From: CALAGJ01 sp964293305
GTDB taxonomy: Bacteria; Bacteroidota; Bacteroidia; Chitinophagales; Chitinophagaceae
DNA length: 64,000 nucleotides
Assembly: GCA_964293305.1 (NCBI GenBank)
Contig: CAXYYO010000011.1
Span: 24,894-88,893 of the forward strand
Direction of reading: 5' to 3'
Part shown: one piece after another, positions 6,914 through 16,330 of the stretch
Layout of the letters: the number at the start of each line of letters is the position of its first letter
Position numbering within the stretch: the stretch's first letter is position 1
The notes under the pieces: model-generated
Databases searched by the model: none
What the model was told of the DNA's origin: nothing
What the model saw: only the letters and a program-made list of their open reading frames with translations
Made by a program: the position numbers and the translations under genes

Positions 6914-9900
6914 ATGAAGAAGATTTCGACGCTTGTTTGTCTCCTAGTATGTACTCAAATGCTATTTGCTCAGCAAGATATTATTACTGTCAAACATGGT
7001 GCCGATGGCCACCGATTAACAGTAAATGGAAAAGATTTTATTGTTAATGGTATGAACTGGGATTATTTTCCAATTGGTACTAACTTCACCTATAGTCTTT
7101 GGAATCAACCTGCAGATATCATCAAAGCTGCTTTAGATTATGAAATGCCCTTGCTAAAAAATATGGGTATAAATACTATTCGTCAATATACAGGAGTACC
7201 AGCAAAGTGGATTAAATATATATATGAAGAATATGGAATTTATACAATGCTCAATCACAGTTTTGGAAGATATGGTCTTACTCTAAGCGGAGCTTGGTTT
7301 CCAAATACAAACTACTCTGATCCAAGAGTAAGTGAATTATTAATTAAAGAAGTAAAAGCAATGACTGAGGAATATAAAAATACTCCTGGTTTATTATTAT
7401 TTCTATTGGGCAATGAAAATAACTATGGTCTTTTTTGGAGAGGGGCTGAAACAGAAGATATGCCGCAGGAAGACAGGCAATCTACAAAAGATGCCTTCTA
7501 TCTATATAAACTATTTAACGATGCCGTTAAGGAAATGAAATCTATCGACAAAAACCATCCAATGGCTATTTGTAATGGAGATTTACTCTTCTCAGAAATT
7601 ATAGCAAAAGAGTGTACTGACATTGATATACTTGGTATTAACTCATATAGAGGAATCAGTTTTACAGATTTATACCAAAAGGCAGCAAAAACAATCAACA
7701 AACCTGTTGTATTAACTGAGTTTGGCGCAGATGCCTACAATGCACAAGGCAATAGCGAAGACCAAGAATACCAAGCAAAAGTTTTGGTGAAAAACTGGAA
7801 AGAAATATATGCTAATGTGGCCGGTATGGGAAATGCCGGAAACAGTATTGGAGGATTTACCTTTCAGTTTAGCGATGGCTGGTGGAAAACAGGACAAACT
7901 GTAAACTTAGATGAGCATGATCCAGCAGCTTCTTGGTCAAATGGTGGATATCAAAATGACTTTGTAAAAGGTGAAAACAATATGAATGAGGAGTGGTTTG
8001 GTATCTGTGCAAAAGGACCAAACAACGAAAGAGGTATATATCAATTATATCCTCGTGCTGCATATTATGCATTGAAAGAATTACATGAGTTTAATCCATA
8101 CAGTGATGCTGCAAAAACGCAGATTAATGTCATTGATAATATACAAATTACTGATGCAGCTTTAAGAGCCAGAGGTGATAAAGCAGCTCTAGATGCAGAA
8201 CAAAAAAGTAAAGTCTATTTAAGTGATTTGCAAGCAAATTTTACAACTTATAACACAGGCGGTTCTTTGATTTCAACACCAAAGGAAGCTGACCCTGCAA
8301 ACAACGGTTATCCAAACCGTTTGGGCTTTGACCATATGCAGTCATTCAATATTGGTATTACAGCCAAACCTGCTCCAAACATGACAGCTAATGTACAGTT
8401 TAATGTATTGGGAAATGTAGCTGAAAATCCAATAGATGAAGTATTTTATGAGAATAGAGGAAGAAGAATAACAGTAAGTACTCCAACTGGCCCTCAACAA
8501 ATAAATTCTAACAATAGGGTGCAGTTATATAGAGCAAGTTATACTTGGGATACCAAGTATTTTAACGTAAATGGTTTTTATCGTACCGGTCATTATCATT
8601 GGGGATATGAAGGGGATTTCTTTGGTCTTTATCCGGAAGCAAACTACGGACCAAATATTGATATATATAATGGCGATGCCCCTTCTGGTTTTGAAATAAA
8701 AGGCAAGAAATTTTTAGACGGTTTTAAATTAGCTTTTGGACCTGAATTGTGGTGGGGAGCAAACCCGGCAGTATTATTGAAATATTCCAAAAAACTGGCT
8801 GGATTTCAGGTGTCAACAGTTTTTCATGAAGACCTTACTCAGCGTTCTGGCATTCAAAGTTCCATAGCAATACCGCAACCCAAAACAAGAAGACTTTCTC
8901 TGGCTATCGAAAGAAAAGCAGGTAAAGTTGGTGTATCAGTTGGTGGCTTATGGGCAGGCCAACCATTGAATGGCCGCACTTTCCAAGTGGTAAGAGGCAC
9001 AAAAGATAATTATGAAATATTTCAAGACCAGATAAAAGCAGAGGATAATTTTGGTGGTAAGGTAAAATTGACCTACGAAGGTGGAGTTTTCAAATGGTAT
9101 GCATCAGGAGCTGCAATGGGTTTAGTAGCAAATGGTGGTTATGATAATACAAAAACATATACCGGATGGAGATTGAAAGATAATGGAAGCGGAAATATGT
9201 ATAATTTCCTTTCTGGCTTTACAGTTAATGTGGGTAAAATTCAAATAGCTCCAAATTTCTTATGGCAGAAACCAATTGAAGGACCTATTCCAACAGACGT
9301 GCCTGCTCCGGGTCGTGCAAGAAATATTCAAGATGATCCTTTTTCTGTAAGAATAAATAGAGAAACAGTAGCTGGAGAACTATTATTGACTTATGATCCA
9401 ACCCCTGGTACTTGGATGTATGAATGGGATAATGACAGAGCAGAAGATGCAAAATTTGCTATGAGTCTTGACTTTGTATATAGACATTTACCAACTACTC
9501 AAGATGCTGCTATTGGTATTCTTGCAAATGGACGTACCACATTCGCATTTCCCGGTGCTGCACCGGCTTTAGACCTTTGGGAAACAAACCTGAGAATGGT
9601 ATCTAAAATAAATCCCGAATTTGGTATAATAGGGAATATTTATGTAGGAAATGGTCAAGCAAATGGTAGCAATGCCAGAACCATTGATAGGTTTGGTGGA
9701 GACATTAGAACTATTTATAAAAAAGTAAAATTAATGGGTGTAGCAAAGTTCAATGATTGGGGCCCTTTTGACTATCATAGGGACTTTAACCTTACATTCC
9801 CATTACAGCTAATGTTAGATTTATCTACCGAATTGGGCAAGCCAGATTGGTTTCTTTTACCAGGCACTCGCCTAGGAGTAAGAGGTACATACAGAACACT

Positions 9901-10042
9901 TGATAAATATTCACCACGATACGCACCTACATACACAGTAGGCCCAGACGGAAACCCTGTACCAGATCCAAATGCAATAGGCTACCCCAATGGCAATGAG
10001 TGGGAAATAAGGACTTACATACAAATAAACATAGGCAAATAA
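6914..10042 (+). CDS. Clan GH-A glycoside hydrolase fused to an outer-membrane beta-barrel
   Basis: A 1042-residue protein. Residues 1-19 are a signal peptide (cut near FAQ-QD). Residues about 25-395 form a TIM-barrel glycosidase of clan GH-A, closest by eye to GH2-type catalytic domains: LGNENN carries the likely acid/base (E168) and LTEFGAD the likely nucleophile (E269). After a linker (400-470), residues about 470-1042 show alternating strands with aromatic girdles, periodic loops and a final strand ending in YIQINIGK, the pattern of an outer-membrane barrel. The start is the ATG at 6914; a TTG 57 bp upstream would bury the signal peptide. As first gene of a glucan locus that lacks SusC/SusD, it may combine surface or periplasmic cleavage with uptake (inference). 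The GH family is not assigned. Confidence 0.75.
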   Translation: MKKISTLVCLLVCTQMLFAQQDIITVKHGADGHRLTVNGKDFIVNGMNWDYFPIGTNFTYSLWNQPADIIKAALDYEMPLLKNMGINTIRQYTGVPAKWIKYIYEEYGIYTMLNHSFGRYGLTLSGAWFPNTNYSDPRVSELLIKEVKAMTEEYKNTPGLLLFLLGNENNYGLFWRGAETEDMPQEDRQSTKDAFYLYKLFNDAVKEMKSIDKNHPMAICNGDLLFSEIIAKECTDIDILGINSYRGISFTDLYQKAAKTINKPVVLTEFGADAYNAQGNSEDQEYQAKVLVKNWKEIYANVAGMGNAGNSIGGFTFQFSDGWWKTGQTVNLDEHDPAASWSNGGYQNDFVKGENNMNEEWFGICAKGPNNERGIYQLYPRAAYYALKELHEFNPYSDAAKTQINVIDNIQITDAALRARGDKAALDAEQKSKVYLSDLQANFTTYNTGGSLISTPKEADPANNGYPNRLGFDHMQSFNIGITAKPAPNMTANVQFNVLGNVAENPIDEVFYENRGRRITVSTPTGPQQINSNNRVQLYRASYTWDTKYFNVNGFYRTGHYHWGYEGDFFGLYPEANYGPNIDIYNGDAPSGFEIKGKKFLDGFKLAFGPELWWGANPAVLLKYSKKLAGFQVSTVFHEDLTQRSGIQSSIAIPQPKTRRLSLAIERKAGKVGVSVGGLWAGQPLNGRTFQVVRGTKDNYEIFQDQIKAEDNFGGKVKLTYEGGVFKWYASGAAMGLVANGGYDNTKTYTGWRLKDNGSGNMYNFLSGFTVNVGKIQIAPNFLWQKPIEGPIPTDVPAPGRARNIQDDPFSVRINRETVAGELLLTYDPTPGTWMYEWDNDRAEDAKFAMSLDFVYRHLPTTQDAAIGILANGRTTFAFPGAAPALDLWETNLRMVSKINPEFGIIGNIYVGNGQANGSNARTIDRFGGDIRTIYKKVKLMGVAKFNDWGPFDYHRDFNLTFPLQLMLDLSTELGKPDWFLLPGTRLGVRGTYRTLDKYSPRYAPTYTVGPDGNPVPDPNAIGYPNGNEWEIRTYIQINIGK

Positions 10043-10049
10043 TTTCTAT

Positions 10050-11912
10050 ATGAAAAAGAACATAAATAAACATTTCATCGTATTAGCACTGCTAGCTCTG
10101 ACCATAGGATGTAAAAGAGAGCTGTCCGACTTAGAATCTGCAGCATATCCAACAACATCCGCAGTTTTCTTGGACGATTTTACCGGAGACCTTATCTATG
10201 CTGCATTTGGTGGCTCAGATGTAAGAGCATTTCAAGTAGTAAAAGAAGATACTTATGGCGGTTCTGCTGCCGCAATGCGTTTTGATGTGCCGGATGAAAA
10301 TAGCCCAAAAGGCGCATTTGCAGGAGGTGCATTCTTTAGCAGAACAGGAAGGGACCTCACGGGATACAATGCACTTACATTTTATGTAAGAGCATCACAA
10401 CCGGTAAATATTGGTGTAGTTGGATTTGGTAATGATTTTGGCGAATCAAAATATGTAACTTCCATTAGTGGGGTACCTGCAAATACAAACTGGCAGAAGG
10501 TAATTATTCCAATTCCAGACGCTTCAAAACTTTCTGCGGAAAGAGGTTTGTTTTATATTTCAGCAGGTGCATTAAATGGAAGAGGTTATACCATTTGGGT
10601 GGATGAATTACAATTTGAAAACCTTTCAAATCTTTCACCTGTTACAGGTCTGATTGCATTGGGTAAGGATAGTGTAATAAATGGTGCAGAAAATGAAAGC
10701 ACATATAGCACTGGCGCTTTTCAAGCAAGCGCTAATTTACCTTCAGGTATCAACCAAGTTGTAAATACTACCGCAAATTTTTTCACTCTAATTGCTTCAA
10801 ACTCAAGTGTAGCAAGTGTAACAGAGAACGGTATAATTACAGTACTTGATTCAGGTCAATCCATCATCACTGCAAAACTTGGTGATCAAGACGCAAAAGG
10901 TAGCATTACTATCAATGGTGTTGGTGCGGGAATAAAGCCTGCCACAATTGCTCCTGTGCCTTCTTATGATCCGGCAAATGTCATATCAATGTATTCAAAT
11001 GTTTATCCAAATGAACCGATAGATACTTGGAATACAAGATGGTTGTATTCTACTGCTGAAAATGATTTCATCAGCCTATATGGTGATGATGTAATCAAAT
11101 ACAGAAGTTTGAATTTTGTAGGTATAGAATTTACATCCCAACCAATAGATGCTACTGAAATGACAAATTTCCGTATGAATATATGGACACCAGACCCTAC
11201 TAATTTACCAAATAATTTTAAAGTATTGTTAGTTGATTTTGGTGCAAATGGTGTGTTTGGCGGAGGTGATGATGCATCCTCGGAGCTTACATTTACAAGT
11301 CCTCTATTAGTAACAAATAATTGGGTTACTATTGATGTGCCATTAAGTAGTTTTACTACATTAACTACAAGAGCACATTTAGCACAGTTAGTACTTTCAG
11401 GTACTTTACCAAACGTTTTTGTAGACAACGTATTGTTCCATAAAATTTCATCAGAACCTACAGTTGCTGCACCTGTTCCAACTTATAATTCAGCAGACCT
11501 ATTATCCATTTTAAGTGATAGTTATACAAATCTGGCTGGAACAGATTTCAATCCAAATTGGGGTCAGGCTACTGTAGTTTCTCAAAAACCTATTGCAGGA
11601 AATAATACACTTGTATATAAAGGATTAAACTATCAAGGTACACAGTTTGCCTCTGCACAAAATGTATCCGATAAAACATATCTGCACCTTGACTATTATA
11701 CTACAAATTCAACCAGTTTGAAAGTATATTTGATTAGTGCAGGTCCTGCGGAAAAACCCTATACACTCACAGTGCCATCAGGGTCTGGATGGAGAAGCGT
11801 TGATATACCGTTATCATCATTTGCACCCACCGTGGATTTAACCAAGGTGATACAGATGAAATTTGATGGCAATGGAGATATTTACCTAGACAATATCTTA
11901 TTTAGAAAATAA
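10050..11912 (+). CDS. Surface glycan-binding lipoprotein (multi-domain, CBM-like)
   Basis: A 620-residue lipoprotein. The signal peptide ends in LTIGC, with the lipidated cysteine at 21. Residues about 40-195 form a beta-sandwich domain (DDFTGDLIYAAFGGS at its start), about 200-290 an Ig-like (BIG2-type) domain, and about 300-465 and 470-620 two copies of a beta-sandwich marked by an APVPxYxxAxVxSxxSxxYxN opening and a VDNVLF-type end. No catalytic motif is seen. The same domains recur in the secreted protein at 24917. It lies 7 bp after the barrel fusion, so it probably serves that complex as a surface glucan-binding partner, taking the place of a SusD/SGBP. Binding specificity is inferred from context. 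Confidence 0.7.
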   Translation: MKKNINKHFIVLALLALTIGCKRELSDLESAAYPTTSAVFLDDFTGDLIYAAFGGSDVRAFQVVKEDTYGGSAAAMRFDVPDENSPKGAFAGGAFFSRTGRDLTGYNALTFYVRASQPVNIGVVGFGNDFGESKYVTSISGVPANTNWQKVIIPIPDASKLSAERGLFYISAGALNGRGYTIWVDELQFENLSNLSPVTGLIALGKDSVINGAENESTYSTGAFQASANLPSGINQVVNTTANFFTLIASNSSVASVTENGIITVLDSGQSIITAKLGDQDAKGSITINGVGAGIKPATIAPVPSYDPANVISMYSNVYPNEPIDTWNTRWLYSTAENDFISLYGDDVIKYRSLNFVGIEFTSQPIDATEMTNFRMNIWTPDPTNLPNNFKVLLVDFGANGVFGGGDDASSELTFTSPLLVTNNWVTIDVPLSSFTTLTTRAHLAQLVLSGTLPNVFVDNVLFHKISSEPTVAAPVPTYNSADLLSILSDSYTNLAGTDFNPNWGQATVVSQKPIAGNNTLVYKGLNYQGTQFASAQNVSDKTYLHLDYYTTNSTSLKVYLISAGPAEKPYTLTVPSGSGWRSVDIPLSSFAPTVDLTKVIQMKFDGNGDIYLDNILFRK

Positions 11913-11939
11913 TTTTCATCATAGCAAATAATCATTCAA

Positions 11940-12782
11940 ATGAAAGCAATTTATAAAATTTTTAATCGTACACATGCACTACAATATACATTATTGTTTG
12001 CATTAGTTGGCTTATTTTCAAACTGTAAAAAAGAAAGCAAACAAACATTACTTGAAAGATCATACAAATTAGTGTGGAGTGATGATTTTGATGGAATAGC
12101 TGGCACGGCCCCTGATGGTGCAAAATGGACTTATGATATCGGTGCAGGGGGTTGGGGAAATCAAGAGTTACAGTATTATAGTAATAGTACAGAAAACGTA
12201 TCTCATGATGGATTTGGCAACTTACTTATAACAGCTACAAACAAAGGTACTGGTGGTGCTCCATTCACTTCTGGGCGAATAAAAACACAAGGTTTGTTTG
12301 GCCAAGCTTATGGAAGAATTGAGGCAAGATTAAAAACTCCGTCTGGCCCAGGTATTTGGCCTGCTTTCTGGATGCTTGGTGAAGATATCACAACAAATCC
12401 ATGGCCGGCATGTGGGGAAATAGATATCATGGAATTAAGGGGTCAAGAGCCATATATCATAAATGGTACTTTACATGGTCCCGGCTATTCTGGTGGCAAT
12501 TCTGTAACAAAAACATATACACTTACAGAAGGCAGATTTGATACAGACTATCACATTTATGCCGTAGAATGGGGCACAGACTATATTGATTTCTTTGTGG
12601 ATGATTATTTATATAATCGTCTTACCCCAGCTGATCTTGCAGGTGAGTGGGTGTATAATAAACCATTCTTTTTAATTTTAAATATAGCAGTGGGCGGTAC
12701 TTATGTTGGCTTCCCCACTTCAGGCACATCATTCCCTCAATCTATGGTTATAGACTATGTAAGGGTTTATGATGAACAATAA
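11940..12782 (+). CDS. GH16 laminarinase lipoprotein (endo-beta-1,3-glucanase)
   Basis: A 280-residue lipoprotein with LFSNC as lipobox (Cys29) and a single GH16 domain. The catalytic motif GEIDIMEL gives nucleophile E160, helper D162 and acid/base E165, in the laminarinase form with the extra methionine. Flanking landmarks are GGWGNQELQYY, YGRIEARLKTPSGPGIWPAFWML and the C-terminal FFLILNIAVGG. The family cuts internal beta-1,3 or mixed beta-1,3/1,4 glucan bonds. It is the third gene after the promoter at 6712 and is followed by a terminator, closing the first transcription block. Confidence 0.93.
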   Translation: MKAIYKIFNRTHALQYTLLFALVGLFSNCKKESKQTLLERSYKLVWSDDFDGIAGTAPDGAKWTYDIGAGGWGNQELQYYSNSTENVSHDGFGNLLITATNKGTGGAPFTSGRIKTQGLFGQAYGRIEARLKTPSGPGIWPAFWMLGEDITTNPWPACGEIDIMELRGQEPYIINGTLHGPGYSGGNSVTKTYTLTEGRFDTDYHIYAVEWGTDYIDFFVDDYLYNRLTPADLAGEWVYNKPFFLILNIAVGGTYVGFPTSGTSFPQSMVIDYVRVYDEQ

Positions 12783-12799
12783 ATCCTGTTAAAAACTTT

Positions 12800-12833
12800 A
12801 GGAGTTGATAAGATACTTTTCAACTCCTTTTTT
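12800..12833 (+). terminator. Rho-independent terminator inside the glucan locus
   Basis: Stem AGGAGTTG / CAACTCCT (12800-12807 and 12821-12828) with a 13-base loop and a T-run. It separates the three outer-membrane/surface genes from the phosphorylase and downstream genes. Confidence 0.75.
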
Positions 12834-12910
12834 ATGAATTAATTTTTCAACCCTATTCTCTTAACTATCTCTTCTCTAACAAAAATTACACTGACGAATA
12901 TTAATTGTAC

Positions 12911-15900
12911 ATGACCACTACGATGCTTGAAACAGTTGAAATAAACAACGAAGCGTTTTTTAAAATTTCTGATACGGATGCTATGCGCCCATTCTTTATG
13001 AGCATTGTGAGCAATTCGGATCATTGGATGTTTGTATCTAGCAATGGAGGAATTTCCGCAGGAAGAAAAAATCCTGACAATGCATTCTTCCCTTATTATA
13101 CAGATGATAAAATAACCGAGCATGCAGAAAACACAGGCAGCAAAACGATATTTCAAATCAGTAAAGGAGGCACTACCTATTTATGGGAGCCATTTTCCAA
13201 TCGGGGCGAAGGCCGTTATGATATTACCAGAAATATTTATCAAAATAAGTGGACAAATAAGGTACTCTTTGAAGAAATAAATCTTGACCTTCATCTTACA
13301 TTCCAATATGAATGGAACAGTAGTAATCTATTTGGATTTGTAAAACAATCTAGGTTATTTAATAACTCCACTGAAACCATAGATGTAAAATTGGTAGATG
13401 GTTTTCAGAATATCATTCCAGCTGGTGTACCCTGCGATTTACAAACAAAAACCAGTAATCTGGCTGATGCTTATAAACGGTCAGAACTACTGCCAGCATT
13501 GGGTATTGGCATTTTTGCATTGAGTGCAATCATAGTTGATAAAGCTGAACCAGCAGAAGCACTTAAAGCAAATATTGCATGGAGTGTAGGTTTAGATAAT
13601 GCGGTTTATCTTCTTTCCCCCAACCAACTCAAAGCTTTCAGACAAAATCAAAATATATATCAAGAAGAGGATATAAAAGGAGAGAAGGGAAGCTATTTGG
13701 TAGTAAGTAATTTATCCCTTGAAGCAGGAGTACAAAAGCACTGGATGGTGATTGGTAACCTGAACCAAAATCATTCCGCGTTAGCGGCATTGTCAAACCA
13801 AATTTCTACTGACAATGATCTGAAACATAAAATACTTGCAGATATTGAAGCGGGTACACATCAGTTAAAACAGTTGACTGGAGCGGCAGACAGTTTTCAA
13901 TATACCGCTGATAAACTAAATGATACTAGGCATTTTTCCAATGTATTATTCAATATAATGCGTGGGGGTATCTTTGACAATAATTATCAAATACACAAAA
14001 AAGATTTTTTACAATATCTCCAAAAAGCAAATAAAATAGTATATCAAACTGTACAACCTGAGTTATCAAATCTTGCGGATGAATTTTCACTTTTTGGATT
14101 AAAAAATATTGCAGCAGCTTCGTTAAATCCTGATTTTATTAGACTGGCCACAGAATATCTGCCTCTAAAATTTAGCCGCAGACATGGTGACCCAAGTAGA
14201 CCATGGAACCAGTTTTCAATAAATATTAAAAACGAAAATGATGGGTCAGAAATATTAGATTATCAGGGTAATTGGCGAGACCTATTTCAAAATTGGGAGG
14301 CACTGGCCTACTCCTATCCCTCTTTTATTGAAGGCATGATTTCTAAGTTTTTAAATGCCACTACTTTTGAAGGGTATAATCCATATCGTGTTACAAAAGA
14401 TGGCTTTGACTGGGAAACGATAGAACCTGATAATCCCTGGAGTTATATTGGCTACTGGGGCGATCATCAAATTATTTATTTATTAAAATTTTTAGAATTT
14501 TCAGAACAACTGGATGCAGGTTCAATATCAAAAATGTTGGCAAAAAGGAATTTTGTATATGCCAATGTGCCTTATAAAATTAAGGCATATCAAGACATTG
14601 TAAAGCATCCAAAAGACACTATCGAATTTGATCACCTTAATGAGAAAAATATACATGTAAGGATACAAGCAATGGGAGCAGACGGGGCATTGCTACAAAA
14701 TCTTTCCGGTGAAATATATCGGGTAAATTTCCTAGAGAAAATACTGGCAACGCTACTCTCAAAATTATCGAATTTTATACCGGAAGCTGGCATTTGGATG
14801 AATACACAAAGGCCAGAAGGGAATGATGCCAACAATGCATTAGTGGGCAATGGAGTATCCATGGTTACTCTATGCTATCTCCGAAGATTTTTAAAATTTT
14901 TACAGCCTGTACTTGCCAATATTGCAAAGCAAAATATTCCAATATCAAAAGAGCTTTATACGCTCTTTAATGATCTATCAAATATCTTTTCAAACAACCT
15001 AACATTACTCTCTGCGCCTATTTCTGATAAGGATAGAAAAATCATAACTGATGCATTGGGTGAAGCAGGAAGTGCATATCGAATCCAGATTTATGAGCAT
15101 GGTTTTTCTGCTGAAATGAAGGAAGTATCCGGTGCTGAACTCATTTCACTTGTTAATCATTCAATACAATTTGCAGAGCACACAATAAGAGCTAATAAAA
15201 GAAAGGATGGTTTATATCATGCCTACAATCTTTTGAGTTTTGATGGAGAAGCAGTTCGCATTGCTTACCTCAGTGAAATGTTAGAAGGGCAGGTGGCTGT
15301 GCTAAGTTCAGGTCTGCTTTCTCCAAAAGAAAATGCTGAAGTATTAGAAGCATTAAAGAATAGTGCATTATACAGAGCAGAGCAAAACAGCTATATCCTA
15401 TATCCCAATAAATCATTACTAAAATTTTCAGAAAGAAATACGATACCCAATACAGCTGTACAAAATTCAGAGCTACTTAAGAAACTATTAAATGACAATA
15501 GTACGGCTATCCTAGAAAAAGATATAAATGGCCAGTATCATTTCAATGGCAATTTTAAAAATGCAGGCGATTTATTGATTGGTTTAAATAGACTAAGTGC
15601 AAAATATCAATTGCTTGTAGCCAAGGAAAAAAGCATTGTTCTACAAATATTTGAAGACGTTTTCAATCACAAAGAATTTACTGGAAGGTCGGGTACATTC
15701 TATGGTTATGAAGGCTTGGGTTCTATATACTGGCATATGGTTTCAAAATTGGGAGTGGCGGCTATGGAAGTTTGTTTGCAGGCCATTCAAGATAATGCAG
15801 ATGGGGAGATTGTATCAAAACTCATTGCTCAGTATTATGATGTAAAAGCCGGAATTGGTGTGCACAAATCTCCACAGGTTTTTGGAGCATTTCCTATTAC

Positions 15901-16330
15901 TCCTTATTCGCATACGCCTTTTAATAAAGGTGCACAACAACCGGGCATGACTGGTCAGGTAAAAGAAGATATTTTATGCCGCATTGGCGAACTTGGTATA
16001 AAACTTAAAGATGGTTATCTCAAATTTGAACCACGATTATTATTTGCAGCCGAATTTTTGACACCTAAAAGTACCGCTACATTTGTACTTTCTGATGGTA
16101 GTATAAAAGAGATTTCAATGCCAGAAAATAGTTTGGCTTTTTCTATTTGTCAGCTGCCTGTTATCTATACAAAATCCCAACAAAATAAAATAGAAGTACA
16201 TCATTCAAATGGTGCCATAGAATCATTTGAAGGTAATACATTGAATGCAGATATCAGTACTAAGATCTTTCAAAGAACTGGAGAAATTATTACACTCATT
16301 GTTCACATCAATACAGACATTTTGCGATAA
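12911..16330 (+). CDS. GH149-type beta-1,3-glucan phosphorylase
   Basis: A protein of 1139 residues with no signal peptide, so cytoplasmic. The N-terminal part (SNSDHWMFVSSNGGISAGRK, then YLWEPFSNRGEGRYDI) and the alpha/alpha barrel place it with the inverting phosphorylases related to GH94. Length and context fit GH149 (about 1100 residues), which splits beta-1,3-oligoglucans with phosphate into glucose-1-phosphate and a shortened chain. The likely catalytic aspartate is D639 in RPEGNDANNALVG. The start is the ATG at 12911 (a second one is at 12923). Its stop overlaps the next gene's start by one base (TAATG), implying translational coupling to the GH17 gene. GH94 or GH161 are the alternatives; length and context favour GH149. 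Confidence 0.78.
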   Translation: MTTTMLETVEINNEAFFKISDTDAMRPFFMSIVSNSDHWMFVSSNGGISAGRKNPDNAFFPYYTDDKITEHAENTGSKTIFQISKGGTTYLWEPFSNRGEGRYDITRNIYQNKWTNKVLFEEINLDLHLTFQYEWNSSNLFGFVKQSRLFNNSTETIDVKLVDGFQNIIPAGVPCDLQTKTSNLADAYKRSELLPALGIGIFALSAIIVDKAEPAEALKANIAWSVGLDNAVYLLSPNQLKAFRQNQNIYQEEDIKGEKGSYLVVSNLSLEAGVQKHWMVIGNLNQNHSALAALSNQISTDNDLKHKILADIEAGTHQLKQLTGAADSFQYTADKLNDTRHFSNVLFNIMRGGIFDNNYQIHKKDFLQYLQKANKIVYQTVQPELSNLADEFSLFGLKNIAAASLNPDFIRLATEYLPLKFSRRHGDPSRPWNQFSINIKNENDGSEILDYQGNWRDLFQNWEALAYSYPSFIEGMISKFLNATTFEGYNPYRVTKDGFDWETIEPDNPWSYIGYWGDHQIIYLLKFLEFSEQLDAGSISKMLAKRNFVYANVPYKIKAYQDIVKHPKDTIEFDHLNEKNIHVRIQAMGADGALLQNLSGEIYRVNFLEKILATLLSKLSNFIPEAGIWMNTQRPEGNDANNALVGNGVSMVTLCYLRRFLKFLQPVLANIAKQNIPISKELYTLFNDLSNIFSNNLTLLSAPISDKDRKIITDALGEAGSAYRIQIYEHGFSAEMKEVSGAELISLVNHSIQFAEHTIRANKRKDGLYHAYNLLSFDGEAVRIAYLSEMLEGQVAVLSSGLLSPKENAEVLEALKNSALYRAEQNSYILYPNKSLLKFSERNTIPNTAVQNSELLKKLLNDNSTAILEKDINGQYHFNGNFKNAGDLLIGLNRLSAKYQLLVAKEKSIVLQIFEDVFNHKEFTGRSGTFYGYEGLGSIYWHMVSKLGVAAMEVCLQAIQDNADGEIVSKLIAQYYDVKAGIGVHKSPQVFGAFPITPYSHTPFNKGAQQPGMTGQVKEDILCRIGELGIKLKDGYLKFEPRLLFAAEFLTPKSTATFVLSDGSIKEISMPENSLAFSICQLPVIYTKSQQNKIEVHHSNGAIESFEGNTLNADISTKIFQRTGEIITLIVHINTDILR

